Shown here piece by piece: positions 1-7,162 of a stretch of 17,334 nt of DNA. Both the position numbers and the translations under genes were made by a program. Below the pieces are notes generated by a model that did not search any database, had not been told where the DNA came from, and was given only the letters and a program-made list of their open reading frames with translations. Source of the DNA: Myxococcales bacterium (GTDB taxonomy: Bacteria; Myxococcota_A; Polyangia; Polyangiales; Polyangiaceae); the NCBI GenBank assembly GCA_025362165.1, contig JANYHY010000726.1:1-17334 (forward strand), given 5' to 3'. How positions within the stretch are numbered: the first letter of the stretch is position 1; each line of letters begins with the position of its first letter.

Positions 1-1643
1 TCGGAGGGGCCGCGGACGTCCTTCACCACCGCGCCCGAGACGTTGGTGATCTGTGAGCCATCGTTGAGCGGCTCGAACACGAACAGGCTCTTGACCTGTC
101 GCATCGCCGCGCCCGAGATCGCGCAGCGCCCGTCTCTCGCACGTGCGAGCTCACGTGCGGACGCGACGAGGCCGCTGAGGCGCTCGTCTTCGGTCGGCTC
201 GCCTTGGTCGCTGACGTGAATGCGCGCGGTGTGTAGGCCCGCCGACGGAGGCCGATCGCCGCCGAGCGCGCGCATCGTCAAGAGCGCGCAGCGCGTGGCG
301 ACCTCGGTGTCGCGGCCGTCTGGCTCGCCGAGTCCGAAGAGCGCGACCACCTGATCGCTCTCGCGCTTGTAGACGCGACCGCCATAGCGCAACACGAGCT
401 CGCAAGTCTTGTTGCACGCTTCGGTGGAGTCTCCGCGCGGGAACTCGACGACGAGCGCGGTCACCTCTCGACGTTCACCGAGGCCGGCGGCGCGATCGAT
501 CGCGACCGCGCGCACGCCCGTCTCCACACGAGAGACGCTCGAGACGCTGCGCGACGGCGGCACCTCTACGGGTGTTCGCTCTGCTTGTGGCGCGACCGCG
601 TCGCCGTCGAGGATCTCGATCTGCGAGCCGCTTGGCGCTTGGTCTCCGCCTTGGATCGTGACGACGAACTCGGAGAGCTCGTGTGATCCGTAGCGGCTGC
701 CTTGCGAGTACAAGAAGGCGAGCATCGCCTCGTACATTCGGCCTGCGTCCGCGTAGCGATCCTTCGGGGCCTTGGCCATCGCGGTGTTGAGGATCGCGAG
801 CAGCTCGGGCGGCGCGTCTGGACGGAGGAGCGTCGCCGGCGGGTACTCGCACGCTTGCACGCGACGAAGCGTCTCGAACGTCGTCGGCGCGCTGAACGGG
901 TTCACCCCCGCGATGCACTCGTAGAGCACGATGCCCAGGCTGAAGAGATCGCTGCGTGCGTCCACGGGCTCACCGCGCGCTTGCTCCGGGCTCATGTAGC
1001 CGAACTTGCCGTGCAGCTGCCGCGTGCGCGTGTCTTCCGTCTCGGTTTGCTCGAGAGCGCCGCGCGCTTTGGCGATGCCGAAGTCAGTGACCTTGACCTC
1101 ACCCTCGAACGAGACGAGTACGTTCTGCGGGGAGACGTCTCGATGCACGATGCCGAGCGGCCTGAGCTGCTCGTCGCGTCGCCGGTGTGCGTGATCCAGA
1201 CCCTTGGCGACCTCCGCGCACGTGAACACCGCCATCTCGATTGGCATCGGTATTTGTTGTCGACGGCAGCGTGACAGGAGCGTGGCGAGATCGAGGCCGT
1301 GCACGTACTCCATCGCCATGAAGTAGGCGTCTTGCGATTTCGCGTCCTCGCCGAAGGGCGCGCGACCGAGATCGAAGACCTGCACGATGTTCGCGTGCGA
1401 CAGGCGCACCGCGAGCTTGGCCTCGTGGATGAACATGTCGACGAACTCTTGGCTGCGCGCGAGCTCCGGCAGAATGCGCTTGATGACGAGGACCTTCTCG
1501 AAGCCCTCGACGCCAAAGCTCTTCGCCTTGAACACCTCTGCCATGCCGCCCTGACCGAGGCGCTCGAGGAGTCGATAGCGACCGAACGCTTTGGCGACCG
1601 GAGTCGCTGAAGCACCCTGACCACCACCTGAGATCACACTCAC
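1..1643 (-). CDS. Hanks-type Ser/Thr protein kinase with degenerate class III nucleotidyl-cyclase-like region (3' end outside window)
   Basis: A Ser/Thr protein kinase signalling protein; about 547 residues are visible and the C-terminus lies beyond the left edge. I chose the GTG at 1643 because AGGGGG lies 5 nt upstream; a GTG two codons later is possible. The kinase domain (about residues 23-295) is complete: glycine loop LGQGGMAEV (29-37), ATP-binding Lys55, helix-C Glu74, HRD at 167-169 within HRDVSPQN, DFG at 187-189, and a Met-Ser-Pro-Glu activation-segment end. A Pro/Glu-rich linker follows. From about residue 390 the chain resembles the start of class III adenylate/guanylate cyclases (EVTALVVEF, YGGRVYKRESDQVVALFG, then a GLHTARIHVS segment). 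The first metal-binding Asp appears to be Glu400, while the second is kept as Asp430, so this part may be a sensor or pseudo-cyclase. No transmembrane segment is seen. The kinase call is firm; the cyclase relationship is an inference from motif pattern. Confidence 0.93.
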   Translation of the reverse strand, partial: MSVISGGGQGASATPVAKAFGRYRLLERLGQGGMAEVFKAKSFGVEGFEKVLVIKRILPELARSQEFVDMFIHEAKLAVRLSHANIVQVFDLGRAPFGEDAKSQDAYFMAMEYVHGLDLATLLSRCRRQQIPMPIEMAVFTCAEVAKGLDHAHRRRDEQLRPLGIVHRDVSPQNVLVSFEGEVKVTDFGIAKARGALEQTETEDTRTRQLHGKFGYMSPEQARGEPVDARSDLFSLGIVLYECIAGVNPFSAPTTFETLRRVQACEYPPATLLRPDAPPELLAILNTAMAKAPKDRYADAGRMYEAMLAFLYSQGSRYGSHELSEFVVTIQGGDQAPSGSQIEILDGDAVAPQAERTPVEVPPSRSVSSVSRVETGVRAVAIDRAAGLGERREVTALVVEFPRGDSTEACNKTCELVLRYGGRVYKRESDQVVALFGLGEPDGRDTEVATRCALLTMRALGGDRPPSAGLHTARIHVSDQGEPTEDERLSGLVASARELARARDGRCAISGAAMRQVKSLFVFEPLNDGSQITNVSGAVVKDVRGPS

Positions 1644-1647
1644 GACT

Positions 1648-1654
1648 TCCCCCT
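1648..1654 (-). promoter_or_regulatory. Ribosome binding site of the kinase gene
   Basis: On the minus strand AGGGGGA lies 4-5 nt before GTG 1643. This favours that GTG as the start. The in-register upstream codons contain no better start, and the ATG at 1657 is in a different frame that stops after five codons. Confidence 0.6.
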
Positions 1655-1762
1655 CATCGACGACTGTCTCGGTCCGCTTTTGATTGTGCGACCAACCGAG
1701 TGCAGCTTAGCACCAAGCAAGTGATTGAACCTCCACGGCGTACCCTCTCGACCTAGGCGACG

Positions 1763-1784
1763 AAAGAAAAAAGCGAGGCTCTCG
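1763..1784 (-). terminator. Weak terminator-like hairpin with T-tract after the PHP gene
   Basis: Read on the minus strand about 40 nt after the PHP hydrolase stop codon, CGAG-AGC-CTCG can form a 4-bp stem with a 3-nt loop. It is followed by C and then TTTTTTCTTT. The T-run is conspicuous in such GC-rich DNA, but the stem is short for a strong intrinsic terminator. It would end the six-gene cluster before the kinase gene. The remaining intergenic DNA (1644-1825) shows no promoter I can support, although the kinase promoter should lie there. Confidence 0.35.
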
Positions 1785-1825
1785 TGTGCCGCGTGGACCT
1801 ACCTCGTCCTACTCACCCTAATGCT

Positions 1826-4141
1826 TTAGCGCGCGACCCAGATCGGGTTGGTGAAGGCCATGGGCGGCACAGGCATGAACGGCAGCACGTCGTCCAGCAT
1901 GCGCGTGCCTCGCGCGATGACGACGACCCAAGTCGGCGCCGTCACCATGAGATGAAGCTCCGCGTCGAGTCGAACACAGCGAGCGCGCGCGTCTTCCAGC
2001 GGGCCTTCGATCTTGCCTATCGACGTAGGGCGCGTCGCGATCGGGAGGGTCTGTGTGACCTTGCCTCCGACGACGATGTCGAGCGAGGTGACGTCGATCC
2101 AAGGCGCAGCGCGGACGACGACGTGTCCTGAGATGGGAGAGTGGTTCTCTCCGATCTCGTCGCCGGGTCGCGCGCCCTCTAGCTCGAGATCGATCACCGG
2201 TCCGCTCGACACGGTCGCGTGCCCTTTCTTCAACTCTTCGACGACGCGCGCCGGATCGATGTGCTCGTCGTCCCCTGTCGCCACGAGCGTGCGCGGATAG
2301 CCGGCCCACTGGTACTGGATCCGATGCGAGTCGCTCGAGCCCGTCGCGGTCGGCTTGAGCCCTGCGTTGAGGAGCGCGAACCAATCCGCGAGCACCGCGT
2401 CCACGCGCGAAGGGACCGCGAGATCGTAGCCGTTGTAGACCTCGATCGTGTCGAAGTCGGTGCGCATCGTCTTGGGGATTGGGCCGCCCGGTCGAAAGCC
2501 GCTCGTCTCGAAGTAACCGATCTGCTTGGGCAGTCGAGGGTGATTCACTTGCAAGATGCGCTTGGGATCTCCCGCGCGTGCAGCCTTGAAGAGCTTGTCG
2601 ATCGTGGTGTCGCGGAAGGGCGGGACGTTGTTGGTGAGCGGATACGGGAAGACTCCGAAGTGGCCAAATCTGGGTGAGTACGTCGTCACCTCGACTCCGT
2701 GCACGGTCGCGAGCTCGCTCGTCAAACCTTGAACCTCCAACGCGGGGCCGTAGTCGCCGACGATGTTGTGCTCGGTGGGGACCGCGAAGTCGACACCCGC
2801 CGAGACGAGCGAGAGCACGCGGTCTTCGACCAACACGGGAGAGTCGAAGCTCGGTCGCGCGTGCACGTGTAGATCGCAGCCGACGACTCCTGGAGTCGGG
2901 ACGACGTGTCGTGGCGCGAGATCGATCACGACTCTCTGATCCGATCCGACGTCGACGGTGACGGCGTCGATGCTCCACTCGAAGCCCTTCGTCGCGGCGA
3001 CTCGGTAGCGACCTTTCGGCAAAGGCGTGATGACCGATCCTCGGAGCGCGTCGATCAGCGGGCCTGCGCCAGAAGCCCTGAAATCAGGCCCGAAGCTCGG
3101 ATCGAGCGTGCCCTCCACGCCGTGCACGAGCAGGCGTGCGGTGAGCGGGGCGTGCGTGTCGCCGTCCGTGACGTGGACTTCGATCTCGCCGCCTTCGCTC
3201 ACGTCGAGCTGGAGATCGTAGCCGGTGCCCGGTGGGAAATACGTGGGCGCGCTCGTGGCGACCTTGGTCGTGGAGCGGACGCTCGCGTACCAGTTGGTGA
3301 CCTCTCGTGGGACGCGAACCTCGAAGCGACCGTCTGTCTTGGTGACGAAGCGCACGCGCGGCAGACCTTCGTCGTCCAACCCCACGACGCGCGCGGAGCC
3401 GTCCACTCCGTGCACGATGCCCTTCACCACGTCTGGCGCTTGCGCGTTCAGCGACGAGGTGAGCGCGGCGCCATCGCTCGAGAGCTGGACCCGCAGCGCC
3501 AACGAGTCAGTGCTCGAACTGACGCGCAGCTTGCCGTCCTCGGGCTCGGCGAACGCAACGAGCGAGCTACCGGTGATCGCGAGCGGCGCGTCTTCGCCGA
3601 ACATCACATACGGCGCTGACACCGCCACAGAGTCCGCGATGACTCCGACGCCCGGCACGAACGCTTCCTCTCCGCGCATCTCGAGAGAGAGAGAAGTCTT
3701 GATGCTCTCCTCCTCCGGTGGGGAGATCGATTTCGTGGTGACCTTCACGTCGAGCGTGTTCGCAGCGGGATCCACGTGCGCGTCGACTTCTGCCTCGATG
3801 TGCACGTCCGCGAAAGACAGGGAGAGCGCGGCATGCAGCGAGCCTGCCGCCTTGGTGTCTGGGAACTTGAGACTCAACGGCAGGCGCAGATCGCGGTAGC
3901 GCAAGACGAGCTGTCCCTCGTAGCGAGTCTTGCCGTCTCTGCTCTCGACGTAGAGCGCGCCGTCACTCGGTCGTATCGCGAACACTGCGCCTACGGTGTC
4001 GAGCCTCAAGCCTCCGCCAGGGCCGTGCGATGATTGGTAATGTTGCGCGAGACCGTCGAGGGCGCGCGCCCCGAAGAACGCGCCGCACGCCAGCGCCGCT
4101 ACGAACGCGTACGTGCGGAGCTCGGACGTTGCCACGGGCAA
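1826..4141 (-). CDS. Membrane-anchored CehA/McbA-type PHP-domain metallohydrolase
   Basis: A 771-residue protein. The N-terminus has one hydrophobic stretch (about residues 9-27, TYAFVAALACGAFF) that should act as an export signal or anchor. Residues 40-410 look like beta-rich domains, with a carboxypeptidase-regulatory-like patch near 265-290. Residues 418-650 form a PHP metallohydrolase domain of the CehA/McbA type. The metal ligands expected in the family are present: HVH at 425-427, TEH 456-458, Glu484 in HGVEVTT, His494 in GHFGVFP, NHP with His534, and SDSH with Asp604 and His606. PHP enzymes of this group hydrolyse ester or phosphoester bonds using a metal cluster; the substrate here is unknown. 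The start at TTG 4141 lies 3 nt after the tsaE stop; GTG at 4135 is an alternative and neither has a clear Shine-Dalgarno sequence, so translation is probably coupled to tsaE. The product likely acts in the periplasm. Confidence 0.88.
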   Translation of the reverse strand: MPVATSELRTYAFVAALACGAFFGARALDGLAQHYQSSHGPGGGLRLDTVGAVFAIRPSDGALYVESRDGKTRYEGQLVLRYRDLRLPLSLKFPDTKAAGSLHAALSLSFADVHIEAEVDAHVDPAANTLDVKVTTKSISPPEEESIKTSLSLEMRGEEAFVPGVGVIADSVAVSAPYVMFGEDAPLAITGSSLVAFAEPEDGKLRVSSSTDSLALRVQLSSDGAALTSSLNAQAPDVVKGIVHGVDGSARVVGLDDEGLPRVRFVTKTDGRFEVRVPREVTNWYASVRSTTKVATSAPTYFPPGTGYDLQLDVSEGGEIEVHVTDGDTHAPLTARLLVHGVEGTLDPSFGPDFRASGAGPLIDALRGSVITPLPKGRYRVAATKGFEWSIDAVTVDVGSDQRVVIDLAPRHVVPTPGVVGCDLHVHARPSFDSPVLVEDRVLSLVSAGVDFAVPTEHNIVGDYGPALEVQGLTSELATVHGVEVTTYSPRFGHFGVFPYPLTNNVPPFRDTTIDKLFKAARAGDPKRILQVNHPRLPKQIGYFETSGFRPGGPIPKTMRTDFDTIEVYNGYDLAVPSRVDAVLADWFALLNAGLKPTATGSSDSHRIQYQWAGYPRTLVATGDDEHIDPARVVEELKKGHATVSSGPVIDLELEGARPGDEIGENHSPISGHVVVRAAPWIDVTSLDIVVGGKVTQTLPIATRPTSIGKIEGPLEDARARCVRLDAELHLMVTAPTWVVVIARGTRMLDDVLPFMPVPPMAFTNPIWVAR

Positions 4142-4144
4142 GGA

Positions 4145-4594
4145 TTAGAGCACGGCAGCGCGGGGCCCACCGAGCTTCGCGCGTCGTCCGGCTCCATCGA
4201 TCTCTAGCGATACGACGAGCTCCGCGGGTCTGCCGAGCAACGCCTCGCTCGAGGCCCCCCACTCGCACAGCACGATCGAGCCCTCGTCGCGCCTCTCTCG
4301 TAGTCCCAAGCGCGCGATCTCCAGCGGCAACGCGTCGGGCTCGTCCAGGAGTCGATACAGGTCTGCGTGCAACAGCGCGGCGCGCGGCGTGGCGTACTCG
4401 AGCACCAGCGCGAACGTCGGGCTCGCGACGCGCTCATCTTCCGGCAGGCCTAGCGCTCGCGCGATCGCTCCAGCCAACACGGTCTTGCCCGCACCGAGCG
4501 GTCCGTCCAACAGCACCAGATCGCCGGGCTCGAGCACTCGCCCGATTCGCGCTCCGAGCAGCAAAGTGTCTTCGAGTGTCGAGAGGGCGAGCAT
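4145..4594 (-). CDS. tsaE: tRNA threonylcarbamoyladenosine biosynthesis ATPase TsaE
   Basis: A 149-residue cytoplasmic P-loop ATPase, the usual length for TsaE (YjeE). In the family TsaE works with TsaB and TsaD to install t6A at position 37 of ANN-decoding tRNAs. Seen here: Walker A GPLGAGKT (31-38), the family SPTF motif (58-61), LLHADLYRL (74-82) holding the Walker-B-like Asp78 and the Tyr-Arg pair, and CEWG (110-113). I chose ATG 4594 because the homologous region starts immediately afterwards and because its A is also the last base of the upstream gene's TGA (TGATG overlap), implying translational coupling. The same frame stays open to 4858, but that extension lies inside the upstream gene and is not TsaE-like. 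The C-terminus is Arg/Gly/Pro-rich and not recognisable. tsaB and tsaD are not in this window. Confidence 0.95.
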   Translation of the reverse strand: MLALSTLEDTLLLGARIGRVLEPGDLVLLDGPLGAGKTVLAGAIARALGLPEDERVASPTFALVLEYATPRAALLHADLYRLLDEPDALPLEIARLGLRERRDEGSIVLCEWGASSEALLGRPAELVVSLEIDGAGRRAKLGGPRAAVL

Positions 4595-5640
4595 CAGAAC
4601 CTGAACGAAGCGCGCAGCGTGCCTCCCATCAACACGAGCGCGCCAGTGCCTCCGAGGTTGGTCGGCACATCGAACGCGGCCTCGAGCTGGATCCGATCGC
4701 CGAGGCCGATCGCACCGAACACTTGACCCCTCAAGAGAAAGCGCGGCTGCTTGTCTCCGCCTAGCGGAAAGAACGCGCCGAGATCGATCTCCGGGCCCGC
4801 GAAGATGCGCAACGTGGGCGCGATGGGGATCGCATAACGCGCGCCAGCGTCGAGCCATATCGACTGCGGCCCGAAGATCGGAAAGCCCAAGTCTGCTCGC
4901 AGCGCGAGACCCGGGACTGCGAGGAGGGCGTACTCGCCGGAGACGAAGCCCTCACCGGACAACGACGAGCCCACGGCATTGTCGGGTCTCACCGCAGCAC
5001 CAAACAGGCCAAAACCAAGGCCCGCCGCGATCGGGTGATCCTCGGCGTAGACGTGCCTCACGGCGGGAATGGGTGGCGGCTCGGGCTTGGGTGGAGGCAG
5101 AGGCTTCTCGGGCGGTTTCTCTGGAGGCTTCTCTGGAGGCTTCTCGGGCAGCTTCACAGAACCCTTCTCCCAAGGGATCTCCGAGTTGCCGATCCCTTCG
5201 GGCCGGAGCAAGAGCGCGAGCATCTCGGAGATTTGCATTGGCGCTTGCGCAGGATCGATCTCGCGCGCGAGCGACTCGACGCGACCCGTCTCCACCCGGC
5301 ACACGTCGACCTCGAGCTTGTACGTGGCGCCGTGCGGATCGATGTGGCCCACGAGGGTCCACTGAGAAGAAGACGCGCGTCCGGCCGCGCGATACTCGAC
5401 GCTCGTGTCGGGGACGCCATCGGCGACCGCCATCATCGCGGTCGTCATCTCCGAGTCTGATGGCAGCGTGTGTGCTCGCAGCATCACCGCAGCGCGCGTC
5501 GCGTTCTTCGCGTCGTCGATCTGTGCAGGCGTGGCGCCCGTGCCGCTGTTGAACGGCAGCACCGCAACTTTGTCGGCGAGCGCGCTCAGCGCGACGAGTT
5601 GAGCCGCGGCGAACGCGAGAGCGAAGGGTCCAATGCGCAT
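4594..5640 (-). CDS. Secreted three-part protein with proline-rich linker and predicted outer-membrane beta-barrel
   Basis: A 348-residue protein with no specific family recognised. Residues 1-22 form a typical signal peptide (hydrophobic core, cleavage predicted after ALA at 22). Residues 23-155 form a globular domain beginning DKVAVLPFNSGTG, reminiscent of periplasmic proteins that begin with an 'AVLPF' strand (CsgG/TolB-like), but this is only a resemblance. Residues 160-193 are a low-complexity linker with four PEKP-type units followed by PPPKPEPPP. Residues 200-348 alternate polar and hydrophobic residues with many Gly and aromatic residues and end in ASFRF, a terminal Phe typical of outer-membrane barrels. 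The start is ATG 5640, with only a weak purine-rich sequence upstream. The gene overlaps tsaE by one base. The role is unknown; an envelope sensor or porin-like protein crossing the cell-wall layer through its linker is plausible. Confidence 0.82.
   Translation of the reverse strand: MRIGPFALAFAAAQLVALSALADKVAVLPFNSGTGATPAQIDDAKNATRAAVMLRAHTLPSDSEMTTAMMAVADGVPDTSVEYRAAGRASSSQWTLVGHIDPHGATYKLEVDVCRVETGRVESLAREIDPAQAPMQISEMLALLLRPEGIGNSEIPWEKGSVKLPEKPPEKPPEKPPEKPLPPPKPEPPPIPAVRHVYAEDHPIAAGLGFGLFGAAVRPDNAVGSSLSGEGFVSGEYALLAVPGLALRADLGFPIFGPQSIWLDAGARYAIPIAPTLRIFAGPEIDLGAFFPLGGDKQPRFLLRGQVFGAIGLGDRIQLEAAFDVPTNLGGTGALVLMGGTLRASFRF
5101..5148. repeat. In-frame 12-bp tandem repeats encoding PEKP units
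   Basis: About four imperfect 12-bp units (plus-strand forms such as ggcttctctgga) encode PEKP/PPEK repeats in the linker of the barrel protein. Two neighbouring units are nearly identical and the outer ones vary at third positions, so copy number could change by slippage without breaking the frame. Confidence 0.75.
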
Positions 5641-5711
5641 CGTGTGGTTCGTTCCATGGGTTGGGCCCGGCGATGACTCTCATAGCGCGCATCACGCGGC
5701 TTGTCGCGTTT

Positions 5712-6056
5712 TCAGCCCTTCGCGATGACCTTCGCCAATGCCAGCGCGTGCCGCACCTCTTGCTCTGTCAAGGACGCACGCTCGGCGATTTCGGCTGGTT
5801 TTGGCGGCCGCGAGAGCTGCGCGCGCAACTCACGCGCGGTCGCGAGCACGACCTTGAGGCGAGACTCTCCACCCCCACCAGAGGGTGCGGTCACGCGACG
5901 GCCGCGTGCCTCGAGCGCTGCGAGGAGCGCGTCGATCTCGTCAGTGGTGATCGCGATGACGCCGAGCACCTCTCCGATCTCGTCGAGCGAGATCGTCTTG
6001 GTCTTTTCGCTCATCACGAACAACGACGCGAGCACGCGCGCGACTTCGTCTCTCAT
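5712..6056 (-). CDS. Small stand-alone protein resembling sigma-70 region 1.1 plus a region-3-like helical segment
   Basis: A 114-residue cytoplasmic protein; ATG 6056 overlaps the glycosyltransferase stop (ATGA). Residues 1-57 (MRDEVARVL, then TISLDEIGEVLG, then TTDEIDALLAALEARGRRV) follow the pattern of sigma-70 region 1.1, where 'LT..EI...L' is followed by '...I..I...L...GI.V'. A Gly-rich hinge (SGGGGES, 59-65) leads to residues 66-114, LRAQLSRPPKPAEIAERASLTEQEV, a pattern like the opening of sigma region 3 or a short helix-turn-helix ('LGR.PT..EIA...G.S...V'). The core DNA- and polymerase-binding regions 2 and 4 are absent. It may modulate RNA polymerase or a sigma factor, or it may only share the fold. 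Assignment is by pattern alone. A later Met15 is a possible start, but the overlap favours Met1. Confidence 0.8.
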   Translation of the reverse strand: MRDEVARVLASLFVMSEKTKTISLDEIGEVLGVIAITTDEIDALLAALEARGRRVTAPSGGGGESRLKVVLATARELRAQLSRPPKPAEIAERASLTEQEVRHALALAKVIAKG

Positions 6057-7159
6057 CGATCGATCTGCTCCACAGCGAGGATACGACCCCGCGCGCCCAC
6101 GCGATACCGTCGACCCGCCCACTCGATCGATCGGCTCAGCGACGCACGTGCGACCGCCAACAGAACAATCGCGTCGGCGATCGGTGCGAGCGCGACATTG
6201 AGCACGCTCGCACGACCGCGATACACACCGTGCGTGACGGTGATGGCGAGCAGCACCCGCGTCGCCGCGAGCGCTGCGAACGCTGTCCATGTGCTCGCGA
6301 GCGCGCAGAGCACAGCGGCGACGGGAAGCGGCGCGATCAAGAACGGATACGTCAACAGGAGCGCTGGGCGGTGCGCCCTGACGACGCGGAGCCACCGCGT
6401 CAGCTGCTCCAAGACTTGCAGCACACCTTGATGGCTCTCCACGATCGCGGCCCGCTCCGACATGAGCACGCGCGCGCCCTTGTTTTTAGCGGTTTCCAAG
6501 AGCGCGACGTCGTCACCGATCGCGTGCATCGCGCATCCGTAACCGCCGAGCGCCTCGAGCAGCGGCGCGCGGATCGCGACGAGCTTGCCCGCGAGCGCCG
6601 GCGAAGATCCTGTGATGCGGGCGAGGCCGGCGATCACCGCGAAGGCTTGCGGAGACAACGCAACGATCGCTTGCGCGAGGCGTCCCGTTGGAGCTGGCGG
6701 CGCGAATGACAGCGCGAGCCCGTCGTCGAGCGCGGCGACGAGGACGTCCAGATCGCCGGGATCGAGTCGCACGTCAGAGTCCGCGTGAACGACGACGCTG
6801 CGCTCGTCCAACTCTGCCGCGACGAGCGCGAGCCCCGCTGCGAGGTGAGCGACCTTGCGATTGACCGCCGCGTCTTCGGCGAGACCACTGACCGCGACAC
6901 GCACGTCGCGCGGCGCCGCGATCGCGACCGGCGCACACCACACGCGCGTGAGCTCACCGGAGTACGCGCGAGCATCACCCGCGAGGCGCGCGGCGACCGC
7001 ACGAGAAGCGACCTCCATGGGGCGCAATAGAAACACGCGCGAAGCTCCGCGACGGCTCTTCGGTGCCCGGCGCAACGCGGACGCGGTGGCGCACACGATC
7101 GTGAACGCGGCCGCGACACCCGCGTGTGCCAGCGCGGCGATCTCGAGCGGCGAGACCAC
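6053..7159 (-). CDS. GT21/HpnI-like membrane glycosyltransferase (ceramide glucosyltransferase-related, GT-A fold)
   Basis: A 368-residue inner-membrane enzyme expected to transfer a sugar from a nucleotide sugar to a lipid. An N-terminal transmembrane helix (about 8-30) precedes the catalytic domain. Family landmarks are Asn100-Arg-Lys-Val (the 'N.K..NL' site), HADSD (125-129) as the DxD-type metal site, the acceptor/base region AIGDD (213-217), and QLTRW (252-256), the (Q/R)xxRW signature of processive and lipid glycosyltransferases. Several C-terminal transmembrane segments (about 268-340) complete the topology. Ceramide glucosyltransferase (GT21) and hopanoid HpnI share this layout and cannot be separated by eye. 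Myxobacteria are known to make sphingolipids, so a ceramide acceptor is reasonable but inferred. The start is GTG 7159, 3 nt after the lgt stop; the end overlaps the next gene by 4 nt. Confidence 0.85.
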   Translation of the reverse strand: MVSPLEIAALAHAGVAAAFTIVCATASALRRAPKSRRGASRVFLLRPMEVASRAVAARLAGDARAYSGELTRVWCAPVAIAAPRDVRVAVSGLAEDAAVNRKVAHLAAGLALVAAELDERSVVVHADSDVRLDPGDLDVLVAALDDGLALSFAPPAPTGRLAQAIVALSPQAFAVIAGLARITGSSPALAGKLVAIRAPLLEALGGYGCAMHAIGDDVALLETAKNKGARVLMSERAAIVESHQGVLQVLEQLTRWLRVVRAHRPALLLTYPFLIAPLPVAAVLCALASTWTAFAALAATRVLLAITVTHGVYRGRASVLNVALAPIADAIVLLAVARASLSRSIEWAGRRYRVGARGRILAVEQIDR

Positions 7160-7162
7160 CGC

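Noticed and set aside
992..1627. A 211-residue minus-strand frame near the kinase start
   Set aside because: It is an out-of-frame reading of the kinase gene; the true frame carries the glycine loop, HRD and DFG motifs and continues to the window edge.
1818..2978. A 386-residue minus-strand frame overlapping the PHP gene
   Set aside because: It is an out-of-frame shadow of the PHP coding sequence; the PHP metal ligands lie in the other frame.
4595..4858. N-terminal extension of tsaE to 4858
   Set aside because: It lies within the barrel gene, is Arg/His-rich like other shadow frames, and would make TsaE far longer than its family; ATG 4594 matches the normal length.
5641..5711. Possible promoter for the barrel gene in the 71-nt gap
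   Set aside because: A TATGAG box with a GACAAG-like element 15 nt upstream can be drawn, but both match poorly and the spacing is short, so I do not call it.
6057..6395. N-terminal extension of the sigma-like protein to 6395
   Set aside because: It overlaps the well-supported glycosyltransferase frame and is Arg-rich low-complexity sequence; the ATGA overlap at 6056 is the natural start.
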